Positions 1 through 8,256 are shown, counted from the stretch's first letter. The stretch: DNA of 57,456 bases from Clostridiales bacterium (GCA_012728435.1 JAAYFC010000009.1:1-57456); one strand, 5' to 3'. Numbers and translations: made by a program. Notes: generated from the letters alone by a model not told the origin.

Positions 1-90
1 AGGCTGCAATATTGCTCAACTTTTGATTTTCATGGTGTTTTTTGCATCTCATTTTCTTGAATCTTGGAATAAGCATAGTTGGACGAACAA

Positions 91-126
91 CAAAGCGGTT
101 TTAGCTTAATCGCTAAAACCGCTTTG
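91..126. terminator. Perfect 15-bp hairpin
   Basis: A 15-bp inverted repeat (91-105 with 112-126) has a 6-nt loop. It lies 3' of the minus-strand peroxiredoxin gene, so it may end that transcript. Neither strand shows a long T run after it, so termination is inferred from position. Confidence 0.45.
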
Positions 127-138
127 TCTTCGCTCTGA

Positions 139-160
139 CCTCCCCGGTTTCCCGGGGAGG
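139..160. terminator. GC-rich 9-bp hairpin
   Basis: A 9-bp GC-rich stem (139-147 with 152-160) has a TTTC loop. It sits 18 bases beyond the peroxiredoxin stop codon, with a second hairpin further on. There is no clear T run, so it may be a weak terminator or a 3'-end stabilising stem. Confidence 0.4.
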
Positions 161-178
161 CAAATTGGCAAACTGTGT

Positions 179-637
179 TTAGAGCGACTTGAGCACCTCA
201 ATCACCTCATCCAGATTGGGCAGCTCGGGAACCGGGTAGACCTTGACCCATTGCACCACGCCCTGCTCGTCGATGATGATGTTGGCACGGCCGGACGCGC
301 CCAGTTCCTCCAGGAACAGGCCCTGCTCCTTGGCAACCTGGCCGTGGGGATAGAAATCCGCCAGCAGCTTGGTCTTGCTGATGCTGAGCACCTCAGCCCA
401 TACCTTCTTGCTGGGCATGGAGTCCACGCTTAGGCCCAGGGCGATGGTATTGAGCTTCTCAAATTGGTCAAAATGGGTTTCCAGCGCGCGCATCTGATCG
501 GTGCAGACGCTGGTCCATGCCAGGGGATGCCAGGACAGCAGAACCTTCTTGCCCCGCAGGTCTGACAGCTTCACTTGCCCGCCTTGGTTATCCGCCAACA
601 CAAAATCCGGCGCGAGCTTTCCTTTTTCCAGTTTCAT
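179..637 (-). CDS. Peroxiredoxin, AhpC/TSA family, 1-Cys type
   Basis: Thioredoxin-fold peroxidase that reduces hydrogen peroxide or organic peroxides in the cytoplasm. The AhpC/TSA signature is visible: P38 and T42 precede the peroxidatic C45 in the motif PLAWTSVC. No second cysteine exists in the protein, so it should act by a 1-Cys mechanism with an external thiol reductant. Two ATG codons occur in tandem. The second (637) lies 6 nt after AGGAGG and the first (640) only 3 nt, so 637 is preferred. It is divergent from L-asparaginase and probably monocistronic. Confidence 0.9.
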   Translation of the reverse strand: MKLEKGKLAPDFVLADNQGGQVKLSDLRGKKVLLSWHPLAWTSVCTDQMRALETHFDQFEKLNTIALGLSVDSMPSKKVWAEVLSISKTKLLADFYPHGQVAKEQGLFLEELGASGRANIIIDEQGVVQWVKVYPVPELPNLDEVIEVLKSL

Positions 638-727
638 CATAATCCTCCTGTTCACATCAGGCCTTGCCTGTAGTAATTGTCGTTAAAGGGTGTATACCCA
701 TCGAAGCGCAATTAAAACCTTCCACGC

Positions 728-756
728 TTTACCAAAACGGTTCCTGATGCTATACT
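728..756 (+). promoter_or_regulatory. Sigma-A-type promoter of the asparaginase gene
   Basis: TTTACC (728-733), a 17-nt spacer and TATACT (751-756) lie about 29 nt upstream of the asparaginase ATG. The ribosome site AAAGGAG follows. Confidence 0.6.
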
Positions 757-784
757 TTTATTAGAAAAACTAAAGGAGTATAGC

Positions 785-1777
785 ATGCTTCCACGCATCA
801 CATTATTGGCCACCGGCGGCACCATTGCCAGCCAGCAGACCGACCAGGGCCTCATGCCGCTCACAACGGCAAAAGGCATTTTGGATTTTATGCCCAGTTT
901 GCAGGAGCTGGCCGACCTTACCACAAGCGACGTGTTCATGCTGGATTCCAGCAACATCCAGCCCGAGGAATGGCAGCTGCTGGCGCGCGCGGTGCAACAT
1001 GCCGCGAAGAACGCGGACGGCATCGTCATCACCCACGGGACTGACACCATGGCCTACACCGCCTCCGCCCTCAGTTTCATGCTGCAGGGCATTAACATCC
1101 CTGTGGTCTTTACCGGCTCACAGCTGCCGCTGATGCACCCGCATTCGGACGCGCCGGGCAACCTGCGGGAGGCCTTTGCCATGGCGCTGTCTGGACGCGC
1201 TGGCGTGTACATCGCCTTCCAGCACAAGGTCATCCACGGGACGCGTGCGGTGAAGATGCGCACGCTGGGTTTTGATGCCTTTGACTCCATCAACCTGCCG
1301 CCGGTAGGCACCTTTGACGCGGATGGCCTGCACCTGCGGGACGAGCCTCCCCCCCTGGCTGCGGCGGAGATTGGCGCTAACCCACTGGCCATTGACGCGC
1401 GGGTCTTCCTGCTGAAGATGATGCCGGGCACAAACCCCGAGATCTTTGACCATATCCTGCGGGCGGGCTACCGCGGGATGGTGCTGGAGGCTTTTGGCCT
1501 GGGCGGGCTGCATTATATCAGGCGCAACCTGATTGACAAGCTGCGCAAGATCAGCGAAGCCGGGGTGATCACCCTGGTCACCACCCAGTGCCTGTATGAG
1601 AAGGCGGATTTCAACATCTATGAGGTAGGCAAGGGCTTCCAGACGCCCGGCATTTACGGCGCGAGCGACATGACCACTGAAGCCGCGGTGACCAAGCTGA
1701 TGTGGGCCCTGGGTGATTTGCCCAAGCGGCAGAAGCTGCTCACACAGTGTCTGGTGTATGAGATGTGTGACCGCTGA
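785..1777 (+). CDS. ansA: L-asparaginase, type I (cytoplasmic)
   Basis: Hydrolyses L-asparagine to aspartate and ammonia. Both catalytic threonine motifs are present: T13 in ATGGTIAS and T86-D87 in THGTDTMAYT. At 330 aa it has the usual length of the AnsA family. No signal peptide is seen, which fits the low-affinity cytoplasmic type. The ATG follows AAAGGAG and a good promoter, and a strong terminator follows the stop codon, so it is a single-gene unit. Glutaminase activity cannot be excluded from sequence. Confidence 0.93.
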   Translation: MLPRITLLATGGTIASQQTDQGLMPLTTAKGILDFMPSLQELADLTTSDVFMLDSSNIQPEEWQLLARAVQHAAKNADGIVITHGTDTMAYTASALSFMLQGINIPVVFTGSQLPLMHPHSDAPGNLREAFAMALSGRAGVYIAFQHKVIHGTRAVKMRTLGFDAFDSINLPPVGTFDADGLHLRDEPPPLAAAEIGANPLAIDARVFLLKMMPGTNPEIFDHILRAGYRGMVLEAFGLGGLHYIRRNLIDKLRKISEAGVITLVTTQCLYEKADFNIYEVGKGFQTPGIYGASDMTTEAAVTKLMWALGDLPKRQKLLTQCLVYEMCDR

Positions 1778-1795
1778 GCCGGCGTTCATCAATGC

Positions 1796-1830
1796 AAAAA
1801 ATCCCTCGGGCGGGTGCCCGGGGGATTTTT
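1796..1830. terminator. Bidirectional intrinsic terminator
   Basis: A long GC-rich stem is flanked by an A run on the left and a T run on the right, so it can terminate on both strands. It serves the convergent ansA (+) and DUF218 gene (-). Confidence 0.88.
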
Positions 1831-1842
1831 AACCGTATATGC

Positions 1843-2463
1843 CTAAAAACGATCCAGGAAAGGGATGAAGCGCTGCAGCAGGTATTTGCCCCAGGCCAGG
1901 GTTTCGCGGAAGTGGTTTTTTATCCAGTACTGGGGCTTGATGGGGCTGCCCACGCCTGAGGGATTCAGCCCCATATCCCGGGCAATCTGCATCGCGCGCG
2001 GCAGGTGGTAATTGCTGGTCACCACCAGGATATCATTGGTGGCGCGGTTGAGGAGCTGGATGGCGTTTTTGATGTTCTCCTTTGTGTTAAAGGAGCTTTC
2101 ATCCATCAGCACATGCTCTGGATGCACGCCCCTTGAGATGAGCCAAGCCGCCATCACAGAGGCTTCGGTGGCAGGCTCGTCCAGACCCTTTGCGCCTGTG
2201 ACCACAATGGGCATGGGCTGAGCCTGGTAGTACTCCAAGGCCTTGTCCAGCCGCCAGGTTAATTGCACACTGGGCTTTCCGTCCGGCTCCACCTGGGCGC
2301 CCAGAACCACAATGGCCTGGTAGGTACCGGGCTGTGGCAGGGTGTACTCCTTGTACAGCAGGTGGCCAAACAGGCCCACAAAGGCCAGGATGCCCAGGAC
2401 AATCAGCCAGCCAATCAATTTAAACACCCGGCCAATGCTGCTTGGTTTTCTGTTTTTTGCCAT
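1843..2463 (-). CDS. YdcF/SanA-like DUF218 membrane protein
   Basis: A protein of 206 aa with one N-terminal membrane helix (about residues 12-34) and a DUF218 domain. Family hallmarks are the IVVLGAQV strand-loop, the VVTGAKG segment, the ESSFNTKENI motif and the late VTSNYHLPRA motif. Members such as ElyC and SanA are linked to cell-envelope integrity and vancomycin tolerance, but the reaction is unknown. The domain is probably outside the membrane. The ATG follows an AGGAG-like site. The preceding radC-like gene on the same strand ends 25 nt upstream, so they may be cotranscribed. Confidence 0.85.
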   Translation of the reverse strand: MAKNRKPSSIGRVFKLIGWLIVLGILAFVGLFGHLLYKEYTLPQPGTYQAIVVLGAQVEPDGKPSVQLTWRLDKALEYYQAQPMPIVVTGAKGLDEPATEASVMAAWLISRGVHPEHVLMDESSFNTKENIKNAIQLLNRATNDILVVTSNYHLPRAMQIARDMGLNPSGVGSPIKPQYWIKNHFRETLAWGKYLLQRFIPFLDRF

Positions 2464-2488
2464 GACAACTCCTTCTTATATGTGTTCA

Positions 2489-3184
2489 TCATATCTGTTG
2501 ATGTGCAGCGAAGCTAAAGGTGTCTTCGCCGGCGATAATAATGTGATCCTGCAATCTGATCGACAGCGGCGATAAGATATCCTTCAGCGCCTTCGTCATC
2601 TGTACGTCCGCACTTGAGGGCTGCGCCAGGCCGGAGGGGTGGTTGTGTGCCAGCACGCAGGCGCTGGCGCCGGCGCGCAGCAGCTCCTGCGCGATTAAGC
2701 GCGGGTAGACCGCTGTCTCGCCCTCATCCCCGGTGGAGACCATGGCATGGGTAATCAGCCTGCCGCGGGCGTCCAGCGACAGCACCATGAAGCGCTCCAC
2801 CCTCTCCCCCATCAGCAAGGCCTGGCAGCGTAAAATCAGGCTTTCTGGTGTGGAAACATCGGTCACCTCGTTGACTAAGCCTTCGCGGTAGACACGAAAG
2901 AGCGGCAGCATCAGGGAAATCAGGGTGGCCGCGCCCTCACCGATGCCTTTGACTGACTGCAAATCAGCGGCCGACGCCTGCAGCACGCGGTTGAAACTGC
3001 CAAAGCGCGCAAGCAGTTGGTGCGCGATGGGGTTCACATCCTGGCGCGGGATGGCAAAGGTCAACAGCAGCTCCAGCGCCTCATGCGGCGCGAAGCCCGT
3101 CAGCCCTGACTTCATAAAGCGCGCCCGCAGCCGGGCGCGGTGGCCGTGGTGCGGGTGATGCTGTCCCTCTGCCTGTTTTTCCAT
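2489..3184 (-). CDS. radC: RadC family protein (JAB/MPN+ domain)
   Basis: It has an N-terminal helix-hairpin-helix-like part (GHRARLRARF ... VKGIGEGAATLI) followed by a JAB-type metalloprotease domain with the motif HNHPSG and a downstream S-x-x-D. The name RadC is historical, and a direct DNA-repair role is not established for the family. The start is uncertain. ATG 3184 begins just after a TATACT promoter-like box, so translation would be nearly leaderless. ATG 3262 extends the frame by 26 residues that look non-coding. No good ribosome site is seen for either. Confidence 0.85.
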   Translation of the reverse strand: MEKQAEGQHHPHHGHRARLRARFMKSGLTGFAPHEALELLLTFAIPRQDVNPIAHQLLARFGSFNRVLQASAADLQSVKGIGEGAATLISLMLPLFRVYREGLVNEVTDVSTPESLILRCQALLMGERVERFMVLSLDARGRLITHAMVSTGDEGETAVYPRLIAQELLRAGASACVLAHNHPSGLAQPSSADVQMTKALKDILSPLSIRLQDHIIIAGEDTFSFAAHQQI

Positions 3185-3202
3185 GCGGTGAGTATAGCAC
3201 AA

Positions 3203-3242
3203 GGGCTCTTGCGCCTTCAAGAGCGGATAGGCGCAAGAGCCC
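3203..3242 (-). terminator. 13-bp hairpin between symporter and radC
   Basis: Stem 3203-3215 pairs perfectly with 3230-3242. On the minus strand it follows the symporter stop and could terminate it, although the trailing tract (TTGTGCT) is poor in T. It overlaps a radC promoter: TTGAAG, an 18-nt spacer and TATACT ending 8 nt before ATG 3184. It may therefore be a terminator, an operator, or both. Confidence 0.55.
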
Positions 3243-3309
3243 TGATGGACGTTGTTAGTCATTATCGATTGAAATCAGTACGAAGAGTAAAACGCGTTCG
3301 GCCTGGTTC

Positions 3310-4683
3310 TTAGCCAATGGCGCCTTGCTTGAGCACCAGGACATAGTACAGGTTCACCACAAACACAAGCACAGTAACCCCCACAAAGACGTAGCGGCCA
3401 TAGTTGTAAAACCCGTCCCCCACCTTCTTCTCCAGGGCGCCTTTGTTAATCTCGTCAATGACCCATTGTTTGTTGCAAAACCAGAAGAACATGATGGCCG
3501 CTAGCAAAGCGCCGGCTGGGATGATGTAGATGCTGACGATGTCCATGAGCATGCCCAGGTTGTCCGCGTTCTCAAAGGGCAGCCCAACCACAAAGGCCAG
3601 GACACAGACGATGACCACCGATACCCAACGAGGCAAGCGGAAAGTGGCTTTGACCGCGTCCACCGGGGTTTCAAACAGGTTGATGAGGGAGGTGATGCCC
3701 GCAAAGGTCACAGCCACAAAAAAGAGGATGGAGAAGATGCGTCCGCCCGGGATGGCCTGCAGCACCTCCGTCATGGTGAGGAAGAGCAGCGGCGGCCCGG
3801 CAGCCGGATCCTTGCCGTAGGCGAAGGCAGCGGAGATGATGAGGATGGTGGCCAGCACCGAGCCCATGGTGTCCAGCACCGCGATCTGCTTGGCGCTTTT
3901 GCGCACGTCCTCCTTATCACTTAAGTAGCTGCCGTAAATCACTGTGCCTGAGCCTGCCAGCGACAAGCTGAAGAAGGCCTGCCCCAGCGCGAACACCCAG
4001 GTGTTGGGGTCGCCCAGCTTGTTAAAGTCCGGCGTGACCAGAAACTTTAAGCCATCCAGGGAGCCGGGCACTGTAAACACCCGGATGCCAAAGATGATGA
4101 AGAGGATGAAGATCATCGGCACCATCACCTTGTTGACCACTTCAATGCCTTTGGATACGCCGGCGATGAGGACAAAGGCTGTAATCAGCATGGCGATCAG
4201 GTGCCAGGGCAGGCTGCCCATGTCCCCCACAATTTGGCCAAAGTAAGGGCCCACCTCGTTGGTCATCAGGGCGCCTGTGATGGCACCAACGGTATAGCGC
4301 AGGATCCAGCCCACCACCACCGTGTAGCCAACGGCAATGCCAAACGAGCCGATGACAGGAATCCAGCCTAAGATTTTACCGATTACAGGGTTTTTCTTCG
4401 CCTGGCGCAAGGCCTCCGCGAAGGCACCCAAAGGGCCCGAGCGTGTGCCGCGGCCCAGGGCGGTCTCCTCCACGATGCCGATATAACCGATGAAGGCAAC
4501 AAAGAGGAAATAGGGAATCAGGAAGGCGGCGCCGCCAAACTGGCCAACCCGGAAGGGGAATAACCAGATGTCACCCATACCTAAGGTGGAGCCGACACAG
4601 GCCAGGATAAAACCAATTCTGGAACGGAATTGGTCCCGGCCTTGGGACAGGTCAGGTTGGGTCTTGTTCTTGTGTTCCGTCAT
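3310..4683 (-). CDS. Sodium:neurotransmitter symporter (SNF) family, probable tryptophan transporter
   Basis: A 457-aa membrane protein with about 11-12 helices of the LeuT fold. The N-terminal RSRIGFILACVGSTLGMGDIW segment is the unwound TM1 that binds sodium and substrate in this family. The gene lies directly downstream of tryptophanase on the same strand. TnaT of Symbiobacterium, a known SNF tryptophan transporter, is also encoded beside tnaA, so tryptophan or another aromatic amino acid is the likely substrate. ATG 4683 is preceded by AAAGGAG. An in-frame upstream ATG (4785) lacks a ribosome site. Confidence 0.88.
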   Translation of the reverse strand: MTEHKNKTQPDLSQGRDQFRSRIGFILACVGSTLGMGDIWLFPFRVGQFGGAAFLIPYFLFVAFIGYIGIVEETALGRGTRSGPLGAFAEALRQAKKNPVIGKILGWIPVIGSFGIAVGYTVVVGWILRYTVGAITGALMTNEVGPYFGQIVGDMGSLPWHLIAMLITAFVLIAGVSKGIEVVNKVMVPMIFILFIIFGIRVFTVPGSLDGLKFLVTPDFNKLGDPNTWVFALGQAFFSLSLAGSGTVIYGSYLSDKEDVRKSAKQIAVLDTMGSVLATILIISAAFAYGKDPAAGPPLLFLTMTEVLQAIPGGRIFSILFFVAVTFAGITSLINLFETPVDAVKATFRLPRWVSVVIVCVLAFVVGLPFENADNLGMLMDIVSIYIIPAGALLAAIMFFWFCNKQWVIDEINKGALEKKVGDGFYNYGRYVFVGVTVLVFVVNLYYVLVLKQGAIG

Positions 4684-4857
4684 GAGTGGGAGTCTCCTTT
4701 CGTAATATAGCTTGATATAATAAAGCAGTGATAGACAGGTTGCACTGCCCCCATCTGCCCCATCTCCCTGCATGGCCAGTGCCAATGTCAGGGGGTGGTG
4801 AAACGGAAACGGTGAGCGACCAGCCCATCACTGCGTTTTCTCCCGCCGGGTTAGACC

Positions 4858-6246
4858 CTATGCGTCAACCGGTGCGAGGGAAGCCTGGAAATGCCGCAGG
4901 ATGGGCGGCTCCCAGGTGATGCGATAGCCGTGTTTGATGTTGTTGCGGTTGTCCCAGACCGCCTTGATACCGTCTAAAACCATGTCATAATGCGACTGGG
5001 TATAGACCCTGCGCGCGATGGCCAGGCGGGTGAACTCGTTGAGGGACTTGATCTGCTCACCCGTGTCCGGGTCGTTGCCCATCATGAAGCTGCCGATGTC
5101 GCAGGTCCTGAGGCCACACTCCTTGTACAGCTCCACCGCCAGCACCTGGCCGGGGAACTCATAATAAGGAATGTGCGGGTAAAAGCGCGCTGCGTCCAGG
5201 AAGATGCCGTGGCCGCCGGCCGGCGACTGATAAGGGATGCCCATCTCGTCCAGGCGCGTGCCCATGTAGTCCATGGTGCCTAAGCGGTAGCGCAGCCAGT
5301 TTTCATCCAAGCCCTCATACAGGCCCACGCGCAGGGCTTCCAGGTCGCGTCCCGTTAAGCCGCCATAGGTGTAAAAGCCTTCGTAGGAGATGCAGTTGGC
5401 TTTAATCTTGAGGATGTAGGGCGCCTTGCCGTCCTTCACGCCCAGCAGGCCGCCCATGTTGACGATGGTGTCCTTCTTGGCGCTCATGGTGTAGGTGTCC
5501 GCCAGGGCGAAGAAAGCGCGGGTAATCTCCTTTACGGACATATCCTTGCACGCCGGCTCGCGTTGCTTTACGAACATGGCGTTCTCTGCAAAACGGGCCG
5601 CGTCGATGTTCAGGTGAATCTTGAATTTTTTGCAGATGGCCGCGGTCTCACGCATGTTTTGCAGTGACACGGGCTGGCCGCCGGCGGAATTGTTGGTGAT
5701 GGTCATCACGACCATGCCGATATTCTCCGCCCCCCTATCCAGTATGTGTCGTTCCAGCTGCGCGATGTCCATATTGCCCTTAAAGGGCGCGCGCAGCTGA
5801 GAATCCTGTGCCTCGGGGTTGCACGCCTCCAGGCAGCGGGCGCCCGCGATCTCCACATGGGCGCGGGTGGTGTCAAAAAAGAGGTTGGCGATGGCGTAAT
5901 TGCCCTTGTGCAGGAAAATGGGCATCAGCACCTTTTCTGCCGCGCGCCCCTGGTGCACAGGCTGGGTGAACTCGTATCCAAAGATGTCCCGGCAGGCATC
6001 AAGCAGCTTGTAGTAGCTCTTGCCGCCCGCGTAAGCCTCATCCCCAATCATCATGGCCGACCACTGCGCGTCGCTCATGGCGTTGGTGCCGGAGTCCGTG
6101 AGGGTGTCCACATAGACGTCCTCGCCCCGCAGACGGAACATATTGTACTCCGCCTCCTTCAGGTAGTCTTCGCGCTCTTTTCGGGTGGTCATCTTGATGG
6201 GTTCCACCATCTTGATACGATAAGGTTCAGGGATGAATCTGGGCAT
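4858..6246 (-). CDS. tnaA: Tryptophanase (tryptophan indole-lyase)
   Basis: PLP-dependent enzyme that splits L-tryptophan into indole, pyruvate and ammonia. The family signatures [22 protein letters not shown] and HQGRAAE are present, with the PLP lysine in MSAKKD. In tyrosine phenol-lyase an arginine near the C-terminus reads the phenol ring. Here the equivalent segment is CDIGSF, as in tryptophanases (EIGSF), so tryptophan is favoured over tyrosine. ATG 6246 follows AGGAGGAG. The frame stays open upstream to 6570, but that part lacks homology. Length is 462 aa, normal for the family. Confidence 0.93.
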   Translation of the reverse strand: MPRFIPEPYRIKMVEPIKMTTRKEREDYLKEAEYNMFRLRGEDVYVDTLTDSGTNAMSDAQWSAMMIGDEAYAGGKSYYKLLDACRDIFGYEFTQPVHQGRAAEKVLMPIFLHKGNYAIANLFFDTTRAHVEIAGARCLEACNPEAQDSQLRAPFKGNMDIAQLERHILDRGAENIGMVVMTITNNSAGGQPVSLQNMRETAAICKKFKIHLNIDAARFAENAMFVKQREPACKDMSVKEITRAFFALADTYTMSAKKDTIVNMGGLLGVKDGKAPYILKIKANCISYEGFYTYGGLTGRDLEALRVGLYEGLDENWLRYRLGTMDYMGTRLDEMGIPYQSPAGGHGIFLDAARFYPHIPYYEFPGQVLAVELYKECGLRTCDIGSFMMGNDPDTGEQIKSLNEFTRLAIARRVYTQSHYDMVLDGIKAVWDNRNNIKHGYRITWEPPILRHFQASLAPVDA

Positions 6247-6324
6247 AGCCGCTCCTCCTGCTGTGTGGTCCTTTGCGCAATAAAAATACGCTTTGGGAGT
6301 TAAATGATTGATTTTCCTGCTGTT

Positions 6325-6353
6325 AAAGTACAGATAAAAAAGTGCTGTGTCAA
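6325..6353 (-). promoter_or_regulatory. Promoter of tnaA
   Basis: On the minus strand a consensus TTGACA (6353-6348), a 17-nt spacer and TACTTT (6330-6325) lie about 80 nt upstream of the tnaA ATG. I found no tryptophan-rich tnaC-like leader peptide in the leader. Confidence 0.6.
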
Positions 6354-6554
6354 TAGCCACACGTCTTTTTACCGTGCTAAGCGGCGTTTTTTCGTGCGCT
6401 GTAGCGATCAGGTGCAGTCGGTTTCTGTTTTGCGTCACACATATACATGATAACAACAAAAATAATAATATCGTTGTGAAACCACAGGAGAGCAGCCAAG
6501 GGAACATGAGGTTGAAATGCCCTAAAACCCGCCTTGAACATCCTGCTGACAGCC
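6354..6554. other. AT-rich intergenic stretch between tnaA and a secreted orphan
   Basis: This divergent intergenic region is clearly richer in A and T than its surroundings. It holds no gene I can support. It lies between the tnaA promoter and the promoter of the plus-strand orphan. Confidence 0.5.
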
Positions 6555-6583
6555 TTGAGGACCTTGGCAAACTGTGCTAGGAT
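6555..6583 (+). promoter_or_regulatory. Candidate promoter of the secreted orphan gene
   Basis: TTGAGG (6555-6560), a 17-nt spacer and TAGGAT (6578-6583) lie about 95 nt before ATG 6679. Confidence 0.4.
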
Positions 6584-6678
6584 GTTTTCAAGCTGAAGAT
6601 GGATTGTGGTTGCCAGGAAATGACCTCCTTTCCTGGAACAAAGACTGGGGAGAAGACCTGTTGGTCAGTAGGAGAAAT

Positions 6679-7368
6679 ATGAAAAAGTCGATAACAGTTG
6701 TGTTGATCGCAGCTTTGATTCTCACAGTGAACTGGGCTCGCGCTGAGGTGACTGACGAAATCAATTTTTGTGGGTTGCGATTTGGCGTTGCCTCGCCGCA
6801 AGATACGATAAATGCCCTTGTTAATCTGGGTGCAGATGAGGCCAGCCTCCAGTTAACAGAAAACGCTTACGTTGGTACAATTTGGAATTCCTTTTACGAA
6901 ATGGAATATCCTCAATTCAAAACGCAAGGCGCGTTTGATGGCGGTGTTGTCATAACCAGCCAAGATGTTTCACTCGCCGGACAAAAGGTCAATTTGCTGG
7001 AGATTCAGTTTCTTTATCGCTTTGAGGATGGGAAAGTAATAAAGGATAATCCCAAGCTTACAAAGGCAACATACCGATTTATACCAAAGCAGTCCACAGC
7101 AGTTCATCATCATTTGCTTACGATACTGAATGATAGTTTCGGACAATCACAATTCTATACTATAAAAGTTGGTTCAAAGACCATTTATGAAACGCACGTC
7201 TGGGAGCATACAGACAGCAAAACAGCCGTCATTCTGGATTGGCAAAGGAGACTGGACGATTTTGGTGATTTTGAGGATTTGTACAATATCATCCATATAA
7301 TCTTTGGAAAAACAGATACCTTTGAGACCATCAAGTCAATCAGTGAGAGCCAGTCCAGTTTTTATTAG
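6679..7368 (+). CDS. Secreted protein of unknown function
   Basis: A 229-aa protein that I do not recognise. It begins with a clear signal peptide (MKKS, a hydrophobic core, then a WARA|EV cleavage-like site). The mature part is polar and beta-rich in appearance, with no catalytic motif that I know. ATG 6679 follows GTAGGAG. The gene is visibly richer in A and T than its neighbours, which suggests more recent acquisition. It stands alone between divergent tnaA and convergent thiT. Confidence 0.75.
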   Translation: MKKSITVVLIAALILTVNWARAEVTDEINFCGLRFGVASPQDTINALVNLGADEASLQLTENAYVGTIWNSFYEMEYPQFKTQGAFDGGVVITSQDVSLAGQKVNLLEIQFLYRFEDGKVIKDNPKLTKATYRFIPKQSTAVHHHLLTILNDSFGQSQFYTIKVGSKTIYETHVWEHTDSKTAVILDWQRRLDDFGDFEDLYNIIHIIFGKTDTFETIKSISESQSSFY

Positions 7369-7378
7369 ATGCAATGAG

Positions 7379-7401
7379 AAAACCACCCCGGAGGGCGGCT
7401 T
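7379..7401 (-). terminator. Terminator of thiT
   Basis: A 7-bp stem (GCCGCCC with GGGTGGT, two G-U pairs) is followed on the minus strand by TTTTCTC. It lies about 20 nt after the thiT stop codon. Confidence 0.6.
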
Positions 7402-7423
7402 AAAAGCGGTGACAATATCAGGC

Positions 7424-8026
7424 TTATGCCTGCTTGATGTCCTCCCCCAGGAAATAGCGCTTCAAGGGTACAAAGAGCAAAAGACCAATCACAAAAGCGA
7501 TGAGGGTCTCAGGAAGCATGTAGCCGCTGTTATAAACCCAGGAATACACGGGGCCGGAGAGGTTCTGGCTGTTGGGCCACAGCGCGTCCCAGATAAGCCA
7601 GCCTGAAAAGAAATGGCAGCCAAAGCGCAGCGCGCAGGCCAGTACAATGCCGCTGCCCAGCTCCACCAGGTTGTTTTTAAACCTACCCCGGAAGATGCCG
7701 GCCAAGCCTATTACGGTATAGGCCAGGATGTAGTCCAGTAAGGCGATGCTAATGACCTGAAAGGCGTTTTGCCCATAGGTGACATTTTTGACGCCGATGA
7801 TCATCTGCAACAGCGCGAAAACCGCCGCGGTGAACAGGCCATGGCCGGCGCCCCAGCGCCAGGCGATGAACACCAGGGGGATCATGCTGCCCAAGGTGAC
7901 GCTGCCGCCAAAGGACCAGAACGCCTTGAAGGCGAAAAACTCGTTGAGCACGGTGGCAATACCTATCATGATGGCGCTTTCAAGCAGGCGCTGGGTGTTT
8001 GAATTGTTGCGGTTTCTTGTGGTCAT
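7424..8026 (-). CDS. thiT: Thiamine ECF transporter substrate-binding subunit ThiT
   Basis: S-component of an energy-coupling-factor transporter that imports thiamine. It works with the shared EcfT/EcfA module, which is not in this window. The protein has about six membrane helices in 200 aa. Visible family features include GGSVTLGSMIPLVFIAWRWG in the middle and a late YNSGYMLPE segment that contributes to the binding pocket in ThiT. ATG 8026 follows AGGAGG. The upstream TPP riboswitch and its terminator hairpin independently support thiamine as ligand and give feedback control. Confidence 0.9.
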   Translation of the reverse strand: MTTRNRNNSNTQRLLESAIMIGIATVLNEFFAFKAFWSFGGSVTLGSMIPLVFIAWRWGAGHGLFTAAVFALLQMIIGVKNVTYGQNAFQVISIALLDYILAYTVIGLAGIFRGRFKNNLVELGSGIVLACALRFGCHFFSGWLIWDALWPNSQNLSGPVYSWVYNSGYMLPETLIAFVIGLLLFVPLKRYFLGEDIKQA

Positions 8027-8046
8027 AGTTTCCTCCTAGTTTTAAT
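8017..8046 (+). promoter_or_regulatory. Candidate plus-strand promoter for RNA copy A
   Basis: TTGTGG (8017-8022), an 18-nt spacer and TTTAAT (8041-8046) could start a plus-strand transcript near 8053, just before the structured element at 8064. It overlaps the thiT start codon region. This is a pattern match only. Confidence 0.3.
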
Positions 8047-8063
8047 GAGAGTTGCATGCCGCA

Positions 8064-8222
8064 TCCTGGACACACGTGTTAACGCAATCAGGGGCCGAGG
8101 AGTTTTTTGTCTCCGATAAGTCGCGTGAAGGAAGCGTAGCCGCAGTGCTAGGTTGACTGAACGAGACAACGCGGAGGCGGAAAAGGACCGGCACATGGCA
8201 GTGTTAAAGAGTATGTCCAGGA
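8064..8222 (+). ncRNA. Candidate structured noncoding RNA, copy A
   Basis: It is homologous to 49239-49392. Outer helix P1a pairs 8064-8072 with 8214-8222 (9 bp). After a 6x6 internal loop, P1b pairs 8079-8085 with 8201-8207. P2 pairs 8103-8115 with 8172-8184 (13 bp, including T-G pairs that are only allowed in plus-strand RNA). A hairpin pairs TAGC 8137-8140 with GCTA 8147-8150. The core segments 8116-8136 and 8151-8171 match copy B at 19 of 21 and 18 of 21 positions. A plus-strand terminator-like hairpin follows at 8231-8263. I could not match it to a known RNA class. Strand and independence are inferred. Confidence 0.55.
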
Positions 8223-8256
8223 AGAAGAAAAGCGCTGTACCGGAAGGTAAAGCGCT
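8221..8256 (-). terminator. Riboswitch-controlled terminator for thiT
   Basis: On the minus strand an 11-position stem with one mismatch and a TTCC loop is followed by TTTCTTCTTCC. It lies directly after the TPP aptamer, as expected for transcription attenuation. On the plus strand the same hairpin is followed by CATTTTG and could end RNA copy A, so it may be shared. Confidence 0.7.

Noticed and set aside
6247-6570. Upstream extension of tnaA or a TnaC-like leader peptide
   Set aside because: The frame is open, but it has no family homology and lacks the tryptophan-containing stall motif of TnaC. The ribosome site clearly marks ATG 6246.
8153-8219. Possible short peptide shared by RNA copies A and B (LTERDNAEAEK and LTEQDKAETEK)
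   Set aside because: The frames align for about 20 codons, but many changes alter amino acids, copy A lacks ATG (only TTG), and the helices explain conservation better on both sides of the frame.
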